Assembly: GCA_907163375.1 (NCBI GenBank)
Contig: CAJQUW010012972.1
Span: 62,001-126,000 of the forward strand
From: Prostheceraeus crozeri
Lineage: Eukaryota > Platyhelminthes > Polycladida > Euryleptidae
Direction of reading: 5' to 3'
Length of the DNA: 64,000 bases
Shown: positions 11,280 to 23,182 of the stretch, piece by piece
Layout: the number at the start of each line of letters is the position of its first letter
Position numbering within the stretch: the first letter of the stretch is position 1
Notes under the pieces: generated by a model
What the model was told of the DNA's origin: nothing
Databases searched by the model: none
The model's input: only the letters and a program-made list of their open reading frames with translations
Position numbers and translations under genes: made by a program

Positions 11280-12490
11280 CCCGTCTGTCTTTCCTCCTCG
11301 AATCTAAGGATCTTCTGACCCCTCTTCAGGCCGGTTTTCGCCCAGGCCGTTCTACCACTGACCAGATAGTTCTTCTTACTCAGTCAATCTTCGATGGCTT
11401 TCACAACTCCAAGCCTTGTCCAAGGACTGTGTTAGCCACCGTTGACTTCTCTCGTGCCTTCGACTCGGTCTGGCATTCAGCTCTCTACCACAAGCTTCTG
11501 GCCTCTGGCCTGCCTCCTTGCTTTGTTCGCTGGACCCAGTCTTTCTTATCGGACCGTCGGGCACAAGTGGCCTTTCGAAACTCTTCCAGTAACTCTTTCC
11601 GAGCTCGATGGGGAGTCCCTCAAGGGTCTGTGGTCGGCCCAGTCCTCTTCAACCTCTTCATTAACGACGTTTCTTCCGTGCTCCCTCCCTCAGTCCGCTT
11701 TTCACTTTATGCGGACGATCTTGCTATTTGGGCGTCTTCTCCTCACATTCACCTCGCTACTGCCGCCGTCCAAGAAGCTCTGTCTGAGCTCGAGGCTTGG
11801 TCTTTAAAGTGGCAGCTTCCTCTAAATCCCGCTAAATGCGAAGTCTCCTTCTTCAGCACCGCCACCCGTGAAGCTTCCGTTCAGCCCTCCCTGTCTCTTT
11901 TGGGCCGCCCTCTCTCGTTCAACGCTTCCCCCACTCCAGTCACTTTAGACCGAACACTTTCCTTCTTCCCCCATAGCTCTGCCCTGAGATCCACTCTTTT
12001 CCCTCGTTTAAGATCTCTCAGGGCTGTTTCATCCGCTTCTTGGGGCCCTTCCAAAGAGTCCCTTGCTTCTCTCTACAAGACCTTTCTTCTCCCCGTCCTC
12101 ACTTATGCTTCCCCTGGTTGGTTCCCCTTCATTTACGCTAAACATCTTCAACACCTAGAAGCTACCCACCGCTACGCGTGCCGTGCGATCACTGGCTGCT
12201 GTTTGACCACTCCCATTCCTCTTCTTTTGTTGGAAGCTGGACTTCCTCCCCTCTCCGTGACCCTCACCGCTCAGTCGCTCTACTCTTATGAGCGCGCTCT
12301 TCGCCTCCCACCATCGTTTCCCTTGTCTTCTCTAGCGACCCTTTCTGTCTCCAAGCGCGTCCGTTCCTCTTCGTGGCGCTTCTTCTGTACTTCTCATCCA
12401 CTTTCTGCACCTGTTTCTTCTCCGCATGATCCCCTCGTCTCATGTCCTCCCTTCCCCCGTGGTCCCCTCCTCTGTTTTCCGTGTCCCTAG
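11216..12490 (+). CDS. LINE reverse transcriptase, palm, thumb and connection
   Basis: RT motifs are in order: FRPICLTSCISKLFE, a D-containing motif A (VDFSRAFDSVWH), VPQGSVVGP, and the catalytic LYADDLAIW box near 11710. The C-terminal block has LTYASPGWFPF and SRAI-like residues. The region around 11940 (PTPVTLDRTLSF) looks a few residues shorter than relatives. This frame continues the previous CDS after the 5-bp duplication and gives way to another frame between 12442 and 12490. No stop lies within the domain. Confidence 0.85.
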   Translation, partial: SSFRPICLTSCISKLFERLVLARLSFLLESKDLLTPLQAGFRPGRSTTDQIVLLTQSIFDGFHNSKPCPRTVLATVDFSRAFDSVWHSALYHKLLASGLPPCFVRWTQSFLSDRRAQVAFRNSSSNSFRARWGVPQGSVVGPVLFNLFINDVSSVLPPSVRFSLYADDLAIWASSPHIHLATAAVQEALSELEAWSLKWQLPLNPAKCEVSFFSTATREASVQPSLSLLGRPLSFNASPTPVTLDRTLSFFPHSSALRSTLFPRLRSLRAVSSASWGPSKESLASLYKTFLLPVLTYASPGWFPFIYAKHLQHLEATHRYACRAITGCCLTTPIPLLLLEAGLPPLSVTLTAQSLYSYERALRLPPSFPLSSLATLSVSKRVRSSSWRFFCTSHPLSAPVSSPHDPLVSCPPFPRGPLLCFPCP

Positions 12491-13437
12491 CCCTGTCCTC
12501 CCCCTGCTCCCGTTCCGACCCAGTCCCTCTTCGCACCGCTTTGGTCCGAGACCACCTTTCCTCCCTCCCCGTTGCTGACCTGACCATCTGGACTGACGGC
12601 TCCGTTATTGGACGACTCGGACCAGGTGGCTCGGGTGTTTTCATAAACTGTTCTTCATGCTCTTCCACTTTCTCTTTTTCCTTTCATGCTGGAGCGCACT
12701 GTTCAAGCTTCACAGCTGAAATGGTTGCAATCCAGCATGCTCTCTCTTGGTCCGTTTCCCATCACTCCTCGTGTCTCTTTTCCTCTATTCTTCTCTTGTC
12801 CGACTCTCTCTCGGTTCTGACCGTGCTCTCTTCATCCCCGTCGCCCCTCTTGTCCACGTCTGTCCACTCTGTCTGGTCCTCATTGTCGTCCCTCTGCTCT
12901 TCCTCGATCTCAGTGTCATTGCAGTGGCTTCCTGGTCACTCGAACATCACTGGCAATGATACTGCAGATGCGCTTGCCAAAAGTGGCACTTCTCTCCCCT
13001 CTGCAGCTCCTCAGTGTCTGTCTTCTCTGAAGTCCTTCATTCGTCATTCCCTGTTCAACTCCTGGAGGACTTCCGTTCGTTCGTCTTTGATTTCTTCACA
13101 AGTCCCTAGCGTAGCAACTGAGGAGCTGTCCCTCCCTCGCGCTGTCCGTTGTGAGCTCTCACGTCTTCGTTGCAACGGCCACAGCCTTCTTCTCAACTCC
13201 TATCTTCACAGGATTGGCAGGTCCACTTCTCCTGACTGCCCTGTTTGTGGTGTAAACCACGATGTACCCCACTTACTGTGCTCTTGTCCCTCCCTCTCTT
13301 CTACCCGAGCGGCTATCTTCGGGTCCTCGGGCTCTGTTTTTGATCTTTGGCATCGCCCGTGGGGGGTTGCCCGCCTCCTCGGTCTCCGTGGCCGTGGCGT
13401 TCCGCCACGCCCCTATCCGCGGGACGGGGTCGGGTAA
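12442..13437 (+). CDS. LINE RNase H domain and C-terminal zinc finger
   Basis: RNase H begins at about 12580 with IWTDGS and carries the family acidic residues in order: D (WTDGS), E (TAEMVAI), D (LLSDSLS) and D (GNDTADALAK). It degrades RNA in the RNA-DNA hybrid. A CPVC...H...CSC finger follows near 13237. The ORF ends seven bases before the 13-bp target duplication, so the 3' UTR is almost absent. It is in a different frame from the RT, separated by an indel within 12442-12490. Confidence 0.85.
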   Translation: MSSLPPWSPPLFSVSLALSSPCSRSDPVPLRTALVRDHLSSLPVADLTIWTDGSVIGRLGPGGSGVFINCSSCSSTFSFSFHAGAHCSSFTAEMVAIQHALSWSVSHHSSCLFSSILLLSDSLSVLTVLSSSPSPLLSTSVHSVWSSLSSLCSSSISVSLQWLPGHSNITGNDTADALAKSGTSLPSAAPQCLSSLKSFIRHSLFNSWRTSVRSSLISSQVPSVATEELSLPRAVRCELSRLRCNGHSLLLNSYLHRIGRSTSPDCPVCGVNHDVPHLLCSCPSLSSTRAAIFGSSGSVFDLWHRPWGVARLLGLRGRGVPPRPYPRDGVG

Positions 13438-14062
13438 ACCAGCCAGCCCTAATGCATTTGAAATAAACACTATTTCAAAGCTGATGTTGAAAAATATTGT
13501 GTAGAAAAGATATGCAAGACAATTCGATTGTGATGGAAAGTGATTTGTTTGTATGAAATATGTAAAATCTCTTTCAATAACAGATTACTGATTTATACCT
13601 ACGAATTACTATGATCATCAGTTAGCATCGAAAGATCCTTCATACAGGAAATGCATTTTTGATTACACCAATCAATAGGTAAACCTCAAATTGAAAACAA
13701 AAGGCCTATTGATATTTTCATGATATTGTGAAAATATTGATCTTGAGAAGCCACTCCATTCCGTTCCGAGGTCTTTGAATAGCATTCTAAATTGATCACG
13801 TAAAAATCACATTAATGTGGTTATATGTAACCCAAACACATGGTCTTAATGGACAAGAATAAAATTAAATTGTTACTTTGACAAGAATGAAATGCACTCG
13901 TATGCCTTTTTATTACCAAATATATGAAAAAGCATTACATTTTGCATTACTTTTGAAAGGCTGGGTAGAATCATGCTTTAGCTTGTTTTCTTTTTATGAA
14001 ACCTATAATCCTGAGTTACTTTTTGTATAGTGTGCAGTTATATGAAAGACTTGAAAATTGCT

Positions 14063-14577
14063 CTGGTTTAATTTTTCTATGAACAGGAATAATTTGCTTA
14101 CATTCAATCGTATGAGTGATTTATGAATCAGAGGGATCAACAACAGCAATTGTTAATATCAAACGTAAGCAATGATTGACATGGGATATTGTTTATGATA
14201 CCCAAAATATTTGTCCACGCCTGCTTCTACTCATTAGGTCTTCCCTTTTTAATTTCAATTTACATAAGTGAATACTTGAAATAATCAGTAGCTCAATTAC
14301 AAATGTAAAATTACATGAAATTTAGTCAGTCAGTCGTCGTCGTGCAATATCTATGTATCTTACCTGAACAAGTCTGCATTTCCACATGAAAAGTCTTTAC
14401 TATTTTATTCAGGTGTGATTTAATAATAGCAGTTCGCTAAGTACATAACGATCTCGAATATGATGAGTGAAATGCAGATGAGAGCTTCTCAGTGCCATTT
14501 AAAAATACAGAAGGGAAGCCTATATGTGAGATCATTGACTGATTATGCTTACAATCAGCAGTAAGGCAACAGTGATA
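14063..14577. repeat. Dispersed 0.5-kb repeat, copy 1
   Basis: Closely related to 51611-52112 in the same orientation: long shared runs such as TTTTTCTATGAACAGGAATA and TTTATTCAGGTGTGATTTAA, with scattered substitutions and small indels. No coding capacity. It lies between the foldback arms, so it is either part of that element or inserted in it. Flanking 13458-14062 and 14578-14777 hold nothing recognisable. Confidence 0.8.
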
Positions 14578-15984
14578 CCTGGGAAAATGCTGCTGCTACA
14601 AGGAAAAGACCAAGAAAATGAAGTTCGAAATTCTGTCGACAATGAATTTGGTAATCTATTGGAGTCTACTAGATTAATATTAATGGTTCGTAGGTTTCGC
14701 TCAGAAAACATTCCGGGATACTGAGTCAGTCAAAGGCGATTTACACTACCACAGCATGAAATTAATGCAGTTTCCATTTCTCCGGTTCGTTGCGAATGAC
14801 ATCTCACCATTAGAATAGCTGAAATTACTAAAAGCAATTGATCACTTCAGAAAATAGTAAGATAAATCGATCCTGAGCATTTCGCACAATCTTAACTATT
14901 CAAAAGTACAATGTCGATTGATAAAGCATATCTAGTCCAACAAAACTGGAACTTCGAAAGTCATTTTTGGCTTTATTGCAATATATCAAAGTTCCATGTA
15001 TAATTATTATCAAAGGGAATAATTTCTTACCTCACACCAACTTAACGTTTTCAAAAGCTATTGTACTGTAAATGCTACTTCTCGATACTACTTATATAAT
15101 ATTGACATCATACATTGAAAAAATGCGCAAAATCAAAATTGGCCAATTTATACCACTTTTACTATCGGTTACCTGATCAAATTTCTTTTACAAGTAATTG
15201 AGCATGTTTCTGAGTTTCAGTATCAATTTGGAGTCAAAACTGGCATACAGAAAAAAGCTAGCCCAGCTTGAAAACTGCCACTTTTGGCAATTTTTGAAAA
15301 AGCACGATTTTTGAATGCCTGGTGTAGCTCTCTGTATTCTGGTTACCGCTTAGGATCACAGCTGTGAAACACACGGATATACAGCAACACAATTGTCATG
15401 GTTATTACGGGTAACTTACGAGTACAGAAAGTTGTGAGATTAGTTTAAATTTTGTGTTTTTTCGCGGACCCTATTTTTTCACCATCTTTGGAGCCATGTA
15501 GCTCCGCTCTGCATGTCAGTTACCACTTCAAATTCATACAGGAATTTCTTTATACCAAACTAATGCTACATGCAAAGTTTGGTTGAGTGACGAATATACA
15601 GAAAAGTTACAGCTGCGTAAAAATTCAAATTTTGAGAATTTCAAAAATTTGGAAAACATTAAATTTCTAAAAATAGCTCTAGATCCCGCTATATTTAAAA
15701 TTGGAAGCTGAAATTTCAGATTTGGTGTTTTCTACGGCATAGTAAACATATATCCGAAAATCAGCAAAATCTGAGACTTAGTGCCACATGCCATTGGTTG
15801 AACCCATATAACTACAAAAATACACCGAAACCGGTAACACCTACATCTCCTAATTTTCATTTCTTTTATATTTATGAACATATTTTTTTAATATGAAATT
15901 GAGCAACAAAAAATATAAAAATATTATAAAAAGTCACAACACAAAGATTTTTAAAATCATAAAAAGCAGAGGACGCTACAAACA

Positions 15985-16442
15985 AAGAAGCAAATTGTAA
16001 TTGCAGAAACAAAAATGAGTACCCATTAGATGGCAGTTGTTTAACACAATGTATCATCTACAAAGCTGCAGTAACCTATCAATCAAAAGAAACCACCTAC
16101 TACGGCATGTGTGAGGGTGACTTCAAAGGCCGATATAATAATCACAAAAAGTCATTTAACAACATACGATATAAAAATGAAACTTCGGTGTCACAATACG
16201 TATGGTTATTGAAAAACAAAAATATTCCATGTAACATCAAATGGAGCATAGTCCAACAAACAAACCCATACTCATGTGGAAACCGATATTGCAGTCTATG
16301 TCTATCAGAAAAATATCACATCATCATTGCCAATTCTGAAACACTGATAAACAAGAAAACTGAAATACCCGGTAATATCAAAATGCAGACATCGACGAAA
16401 ATTTCTGTTGTCCACTCTTACATCATAGACCTTCATGTATAA
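15985..16442 (+). pseudogene. Penelope-like element C-terminal GIY-YIG endonuclease fragment
   Basis: Open from about 15993, upstream of its first useful ATG, with a Cys-rich linker (NCNCRNKN...C) then IYKA...YYGMCEGDFKGRYNNH, KSFN, YVWLLK, IKWSI and CSLCLSEK blocks. This is the pattern of Penelope-like retroelement endonucleases, where YYGMCEG stands in for YIG. No reverse transcriptase remains upstream, so the copy is truncated. It ends with a normal stop at 16440-16442. Confidence 0.8.
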
Positions 16443-18440
16443 AGATTAAAATTTTGTACAACCATGATTTTGTAAATTGACTTCCTTTTTATATATTGTT
16501 GTCTGATGATCGGTGGCATTCATGACATCCGTGAAATCCATGAAATCCGTGTAACAACGATAAATGATCTAGCTGAAATTTTCTTATACATATAAATATA
16601 TCATCAATCAAAATAAATAAATCAATACAGCTCAACAGATGCGAAGTATATCATTGAATAGCATATCGGTGGATGATGATTTTCAAAAATAGTCAGATAA
16701 ACAGATATAGACTTATCTATCATTCACCATGATCTCGAAATAAGGAATATACAAAAAATACACGGGACATCACGATTATGATTTCTGAAACAATTCATCA
16801 ATGAAACAACGTTCAACGAAAATGTTACAAAAATTATAAAATATGATACAGTCCTTTTGCAAATTCAGAGGGATGATAATATAAGTTGTTGCAAAAAAAC
16901 GACTTATGACATAGGCCCATCAATACTCAAAATCTTATGAGACAGCATACTTTATTAGCGTGTCGCTACACAACTCTATATTACCGATACTGAACTTCTT
17001 GCACAGATAAACTACATTCGTCCATAATTTATAACAAGCATAAAAAGAAAATGAACACAAAGGGCAATAGGCCCTTTTATAAGGTGTGACCAAAAATTTT
17101 GAGACTTCCAAGAGATGATAACATATCAATGTTCTAAAATTCTATGTGTCGTGGTGAAGTAGCGCTCTAGTAATTATCTGACAAAGATTGAAGTCTCTCC
17201 TATTGCCACATCACGTGATTATCGCTGATTATCATGGATATGCAAACGTGCGTGCAACGAGGCATTACGGACGGTCATGTTTAGAAATTGCATCGAATGT
17301 TTTGAGTAGGTTTTACACACAAACACGAATTTTGTTTGGCGAAACACTTGCTTATGCTTCTAATGACTTCTAAACTCCATATGGCAATGAAACTCTTTCT
17401 CGTTTGATCACTTTCCGCTATTCAAGATGCCATCCGGGTCCAGTGAGTCGGCTGAAGCCTGCAGAGCAGTTAGTCATGCAACATCAATGCCTATCGGTGA
17501 AACGTGACTTTCATTAGCGAGTTTATATGGACAGCCATTTTTCTATTCGAGATATTGAACAATTAACAGGAGGTTAGCATTGTTTGTACAGGAAAAACTT
17601 GTGTTTGACCTGGGCTCCTCACGCATTGAACGCAATTTGCTTCGAAAAAAATGGCGCCATCTCAATCAGGAATCGTTAAAGAAACTTGAATGAATGAGTT
17701 TGACTACATTGCTAAAGACGAGACTTGAACCGAGAACGGGTGAGATAATAGTCTTATATCTGACTTTTGTGGCTGAAACAACTTCATCTTTGATCAACAA
17801 CATGAGTCCCGGTTCCCTTCTGCCAAAAAAGCAACGGAATTCCTTACATGTCGAGGTGTCGATACTGTTTGGCAGTCACCATGGCCTAGGTGTCTCTTCT
17901 CTTTGACTGACTCGAATGAAAAATTGTTGTTGTGGATAATGCTATCGAAAATTTTCGTTCATTCTCTCATGAAAAGTCCAAACCAAGGTTTGAAAATCAC
18001 TTAGACCATTGTGACAATGCGATTGAATATGGAGGAGATCATGTAGCTAAATGAATGTCCTGTTCATCTGAATGCTTTCTAATAAATATTGTGCTTTCTA
18101 ATAAAATTTGGTAGATTTCAGAGAAGATCTGACTAAAAATGTGATTAGCTGAGATCATTTCTGATTGAATTTACACGATACACTATTTTTATATTTACTT
18201 TATTATATTTATATTTATACACTATATCTTTTATACACTGTTTCTATCTCGTTGCACTTAAATTGGCAGACCTTTTCAGATCATGCTTAAGAAAGGTGCA
18301 TTTAATTACTTTCATCATACTTTTGATAAATAATAAACTTCAGCGATAAATGTCTCATAATTATCATTGAGAATAGCAAAGTCCTCAATTAAATTGGTCT
18401 GCTGAAATAGCCTCAATACTTTTTAGTCACACCTTGCATT
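16443..18440. other. No gene recognised
   Basis: AT-rich sequence with no recognisable domain, repeat or exon. Short open frames of 60-70 codons show no family resemblance. Confidence 0.5.
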
Positions 18441-18474
18441 TCGGTCTCACCGCACGGTTGATAACTCACACAGT

Positions 18475-19290
18475 TTCACTGCTCTTCAACGTCTACACAG
18501 CAGCTCTGCCGCGCACTATGAGCAAGAAATTCAGTTACGCAGACGACCACGCGGCACGCACTCGCCTATCGCGACAAAGACTTTGCAGCCATCGAACAAG
18601 CGCTCAGTTCTAGAAGAACTTCAAAAAATGGTGATTGAAAATAAATACAAGTAACACAGCAGCAATTTCCATCTATCAAGCAGACTCGCTAGCTATGAAC
18701 TAGACGTGACCTTCCAACTGCAAAGAATACCCTACGACAAGTCCCCGAAGAACCTTGGTGTTACATTAGACAGAGAGAACCTCAGCCATAGCATTGTGGT
18801 ACTCCACGTCGACTCCACCAGTCTGGTCACAAAGTGCACATTGCAGGACAATCGATACCCAGCTCAACGACTGCATACGACTGATTTCTGGGCGCATAAG
18901 ATCTACCCCTACAGACCTACTACCAGTGATGAGTGGGATTGAGCCTCATGACATCTGTAGACAAAGACTAACCCTACAACTGTTACACCGAGCGAGCTAA
19001 GCAACACGAAAGTCATCTGCTCCATTATATCGCGGTCTCACCAGCCAAACGAAAGAGACTCCAACCTTGTAAACCCTATTCGAGACGTTTGTTCACCCAG
19101 AATCAAGAAGCTGGAAACCAATTTTCACACGCCTGGGTACGCAACAAATTGAAAGAACGCTGGGATTCATCTCAACGGCAGTTACTGGACTTTCACACCA
19201 ACACTGTTAGGAGCAGCACAGACAAGTGCACACATCCTAGCCTGCCAGGCCATCGGTCTTTAGGGCGCCATCTGATGTATTTCATACGAA
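18475..19290 (+). pseudogene. Decayed LINE reverse transcriptase (Jockey/RTE group)
   Basis: Broken frames give LLFNVYTAALPRTMSKKFSYADD (18480-18545), then PYDKSPKNLGVTLDR (18725-18775), then TQLNDCIRLISG...TP..LLPVMSGI (18865-18940) and a C-terminal tail to about 19290. The order matches RT motif C through the thumb, with many stops and a deletion after LGVTLDR. An old, dead insertion; the clade is uncertain. Confidence 0.75.
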
Positions 19291-19873
19291 TATAGAAAAA
19301 CTGAATGTCACATTATTTGGTATATAGAGAAATGCGGGCAGAACTTGATACAACAAAGCTTGATAATAGCATCGATTGAAAGGAATGACAATTAATTAGA
19401 TCCAAAATCGGGTTATATGCATAAAATTTATGATCAAAAAATGTTTAGCAAGTACGGGGCCTCACACATTTTTGTGCCAAGAAAAATAGTCAATTTACCT
19501 GTGATGAGCATTGCACACTTTAAAAATGCATACTATTCTATTCATTCTTTTTCGTACATTATGTCAAAATGCGCGAGAACAGTCAAGCATGAACGGAAAA
19601 GAAATTTAGCATCTCTACAAGGCAAACAAAGGTTTGCACGAAATTGATAATCTCCAAAAATTAAACTTTCTTCAAAAATCTTATAAACTTGGATTTTTAT
19701 ATTTGAGCTTCAAGAATTGCAGCTTTCTTTTAAAATATCAAGATAGCAGAAAAAACGTTATCAATTCTCCAAATTCTAAAATCTGCATTACAAAACGCTG
19801 AGAGGAGCGTGCAACTTCCTATCAAGGTCGTTATTCTAGTGTCAACGACGTGTCTCTCAGGCGATAGGTCTAT

Positions 19874-19899
19874 CCACTGACTAGGATCCTAGTCAGTGG
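19874..19899. repeat. Perfect 26-bp palindrome
   Basis: CCACTGACTAGGATCCTAGT-type perfect dyad centred at 19886/19887, flanked on both sides by GTCTAT. No gene is nearby. It could be a transposon footprint or a chance hairpin. Confidence 0.8.
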
Positions 19900-20327
19900 G
19901 TCTATCTTCTCTCCTTCGTCAAGTTCGTGTAAACCAAACCATTCAACACAACGGTAACTACCGGTATGCAGTATTTATTAGTATACAATTCTTCAAAAAA
20001 ATCCCGCAGGTTCATTTTTTCTTTGCATTTCCAGCAGATTTGCTAAATTTCCCCCATAGCGAAAATTCCACAGCAAATAACAACAGTGGGCATGAATCCT
20101 ACCAAATGCTTGCACGTTTCATTGATCACTTCATCGCGATGTCACGCATCATTGAGCCGAGTTATTAGCCCACTTCGGCATGTTTCACACCTTTTCAACA
20201 ACTGTCCTAAGATTTTCAATTTGATTGATTTCTGAATGAAACAGTAAGCACCTAATCGACCAAATGAATGACACCACTTTTAGGACAAAAGCCAATATCA
20301 TAAAATGCGACTTTATTTGCGACTTAC

Positions 20328-20417
20328 CAGGATTTAGTCCAACAAAGGAGTATTTTCCACCTTCTAAAGTCAAACCATTGCTTCGATAGTCATCACCAAT
20401 CAGTGACAATAATACAC
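20328..20417 (-). CDS. nomo: NOMO exon (internal, 90 bp)
   Basis: The exon has a strong acceptor (TTTCTTTTTTAG) and a strong donor (G|GTAAGT). Read from phase 1 it gives VLLSLIGDDYRSNG...GLNPG. This matches the vertebrate NOMO segment that follows the residues at the end of the large upstream exon (the V-L-L-S-L block and the x-L-x-P-G end of a beta-sandwich repeat). The upstream exon ends in phase 1 with a single G, so a GGT codon is formed across the junction. It is 27.7 kb from the previous exon. The next exon, also phase 1, was not found. Confidence 0.85.
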
Positions 20418-22095
20418 CTAAAAAAGAAAAGTACAACATATACATGTACCGGTATAACGGTGCATCTGTGGCATGGTTAGATAACCTTATTAAGTGGTTA
20501 AAAGTCATTAAAGATATCATTTCAGCTACACTGCATAAATTTTAGAAACACACAAATTTGTTGCTTAAAATTCTTTTACTGGATTGAAATTAATCAGGCA
20601 TGCCATTGAAGAACCTAAATCCGCGTCTTGAATCGCCGGTGAGAGAGGCTTTCATAATAATTAAAATAATTCGGATATGCATATATGTTGAGAAATAGTG
20701 CTGTATCAGGATATACAAAAAACTAGTTCAGCGTTGCCTATGAGTCTTTCACAAGCAACTAGGCTTTATTCCCCATGTTTTTGAGATGTTTTAATGCAAA
20801 AAACATATTTTTTGCTTTTTAGATTCCTTCTGTTGTATTGTTTTCTTATTTTTTATTGCAGCATTTTTCATTATCTATTTTCAATTGAGCAGCTTCAATA
20901 ACTATTTGATGTGTGAAGCACAGCACCCATAATGTTGATAACATGTCTCTTAAGTTGGCTAGATCTTATCTCTACATCATACTTTTATCAGTTAACAGGT
21001 ACTAAATTTCTGAAGAGCATCATAAATCTTCACCTATCTAGCTAGTCATGAAGCATGATTATTGATTCACTTGTCTTAATCTGCTCTCGCGTTGAATAAA
21101 ACAACAATGTGACTATCAACCAGTATGTGTAACACTCATCAATTAGGCCTACTGTGATCTCAATGGCAATTTAAAATAGTTCAAAATCTAGTTAAAAAGA
21201 CAACGCAATTTAAAGGCATGTTTAAAAACATGTTCAAAATTAAGGCTTTACAATCATGCAACCAATTTTGAAAGCGTGGTTTTAAAACAATCTGTGAACA
21301 CATCTTTCAAACACTATACAAAGCCAGTGTTACCACCCTCAAAAATCAAAATATCTCAGGTAAATTTTGTATGATACAGTATATTTATTCGGGAGCCAAA
21401 CAACGCATGCGCCCTAGCGCTAATGACGCGTCATTTCAAAGCGAGAAACGAAAATCAGTTGCTCAAGCTTTTGTAACAACAACAAGTCAAAATTGGTGTA
21501 GTAGATTTTCTTGCTATTTAAAGAATTTGAGAACTATGGCCTGGATAAACCGCTTCATCAGTAAAATGATTTCAAAATGATAGTGAGGAAGTGAATATAG
21601 AGGAACAAACGATTTTTAGATTGGTGCAGGGCTAAACATATTCGAAACAAAATATCAACTTCAAACTTGATGTAAAGATCGATGACAGTGGAATGCATCG
21701 TGTCAATGCAAAATTGTTGAATTCAAATGATACTGAACTATTAACTATAATACTTTAGCTACATGCATTTAGATGATACTGAATTAAAACTATGCTGAAG
21801 AAGGTGCGGAACGAGACAGCGCTGCAGCGGAACGAGACAATTGATGCGGACATTTGATTGTCGCCCACGTCAGACTCTGACAGGGCACCTCTATTGATTG
21901 AACTATTTAAACAGCCGATACTTTTGCCCTCATCCCATCCAATTGTTGACAAGTTCATACATTTTGAACACACAGTTGTGGATTACAAACAATGATGGTG
22001 AGAAGTTTAGATTCTTCATTCACGACGATCGATAAGTTAATTTCAAAATGTACAACTTGCAAGAGATATTCGTCTAAACCCGCCATTGTTGACAC

Positions 22096-23182
22096 CAGTG
22101 ATGTGGAGCGGAGCGGAGTGGAGTGGGAGTAAATTTGGAGCGGAGCGGTAGTAAAGAAAATTTTGACTGGAGCGGAGCGGAGTGGAGTGGGAGTAAATTT
22201 GGAGCGGAGCGGTAGTAAAGAAAATTTTGACTGGAGCGGAGCGGAGTGGAGTGGGAGAGAACCTGATGTTGACAAAGTCAACAAAGTTTTATCATAATTA
22301 ATGATTTTTTACATTATTATTATTACACTATTTTTTGTGAGATATTAGTCTATTATTTATTTTTTCAACATTATTCGGAGATTAGATTCCATTCTCAAGT
22401 TATACAGTAAGTGGAAGGGTTCTATAAACCGTTAATAAGAAAGCCAATAAAGATATGATTTAAAATTGAAAGAAATCTGAAAGTTAAAAATGGAAGTCCG
22501 ACAGTTCATATTCGTTCCTATGGATGGGTTCAAATTTTTAGTGTGCATTTGTTCACGGAATGTTAGGTTAATGAATGATTGACACATATATTTTGCTAGG
22601 TTATTTGACATGTGGTGAGATGTTATAGATGGATTAAGTCTTGTTTTTCAGATGTTCATTAATTCTTCTATGAAAAGTTCTTATCGTACTACCGAGTACC
22701 GATGTATCGTTCCTTGCATCTTATACAAAATTATTCTTATCAAATTTTTCTGATACAAAATTATCATTTCAAATTAGACATGAATGTCACTAAGTTATTA
22801 TCACATGATAAGTGTAGAATCACTATTAATGTTAATGTGCAATCCGCTTTCGAAGCATTGTTCAATTATAATCATTATTTATTTAAAATCATTCATGATT
22901 ATCGGCCATAATTCGTATTTAAAATTCGACAAGCATAAGGCTAATATTTTGCAGTTAAGCATATTATCAGAGTGGAAGTCAATCACAATTTACAGCAGTC
23001 AAACAACCTAAAAAGTTCAAGAAAATCGTTTTATCTATGGTATGGTAAATTAATAGGATTTAGTTTAAGTGGAGCGGAGCGGAGTGGCTAGGTATGAAAA
23101 AATGACTGGAGCGGAGCGAAAGCGAAGTGTAATCGGAGCGGAGTGGAGTGGAGCGGTAAAATTGTACCGCTCCACATCCTTG
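22096..23182. mobile_element. Non-autonomous hAT element inside the BEL integrase
   Basis: The ends are CAGTGATGTGGAGCGG and, reversed, CAAGGATGTGGAGCGG. An exact 8-bp target duplication GTTGACAC flanks it (22088-22095 and 23183-23190), the hallmark of hAT insertion. The left subterminal region carries about 2.5 copies of a 70-bp unit rich in GGAGCGGAGTGG (22106-22258), and the right end has similar words (23069-23155). There is no transposase. It separates the BEL zinc finger from the integrase core. Confidence 0.92.

Larger units (their letters stand above)
8559..13444 (+). mobile_element. Nearly full-length APE-RT-RNase H LINE (I/Ingi-like superfamily)
   Basis: The element is bounded by a perfect 13-bp target duplication AGCCCTAATGCAT (8546-8558 and 13445-13457). 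Domains in order: 2A-like peptide, PHD finger, Ser/Pro-rich linker, apurinic endonuclease, reverse transcriptase, RNase H, C-terminal CCHC-like finger. The domain set resembles the I/Ingi group; the clade was not tested. The 5' end starts with GGGTACCA, which can pair with TGGTACCC at 8589-8596. There is no poly(A) tail. The coding frame changes three times but I see no in-frame stops within domains, so the copy is young or carries assembly indels. Confidence 0.9.
7800..15802. mobile_element. Foldback-type element with long inverted arms, split by a LINE
   Basis: The left arm (7800-8544) and right arm (14778-15802) are inverted copies, nearly identical over about 700 bp. The right arm holds roughly 290 bp (about 15495-15775) that the left lacks. 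Outer ends share a TTCAACCAATGGCATGTGGCAC sequence. Without the LINE and its duplication the element would be about 3.1 kb. No transposase is visible between the arms, so it is probably non-autonomous. No clear target duplication was found outside the arms. Confidence 0.75.
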
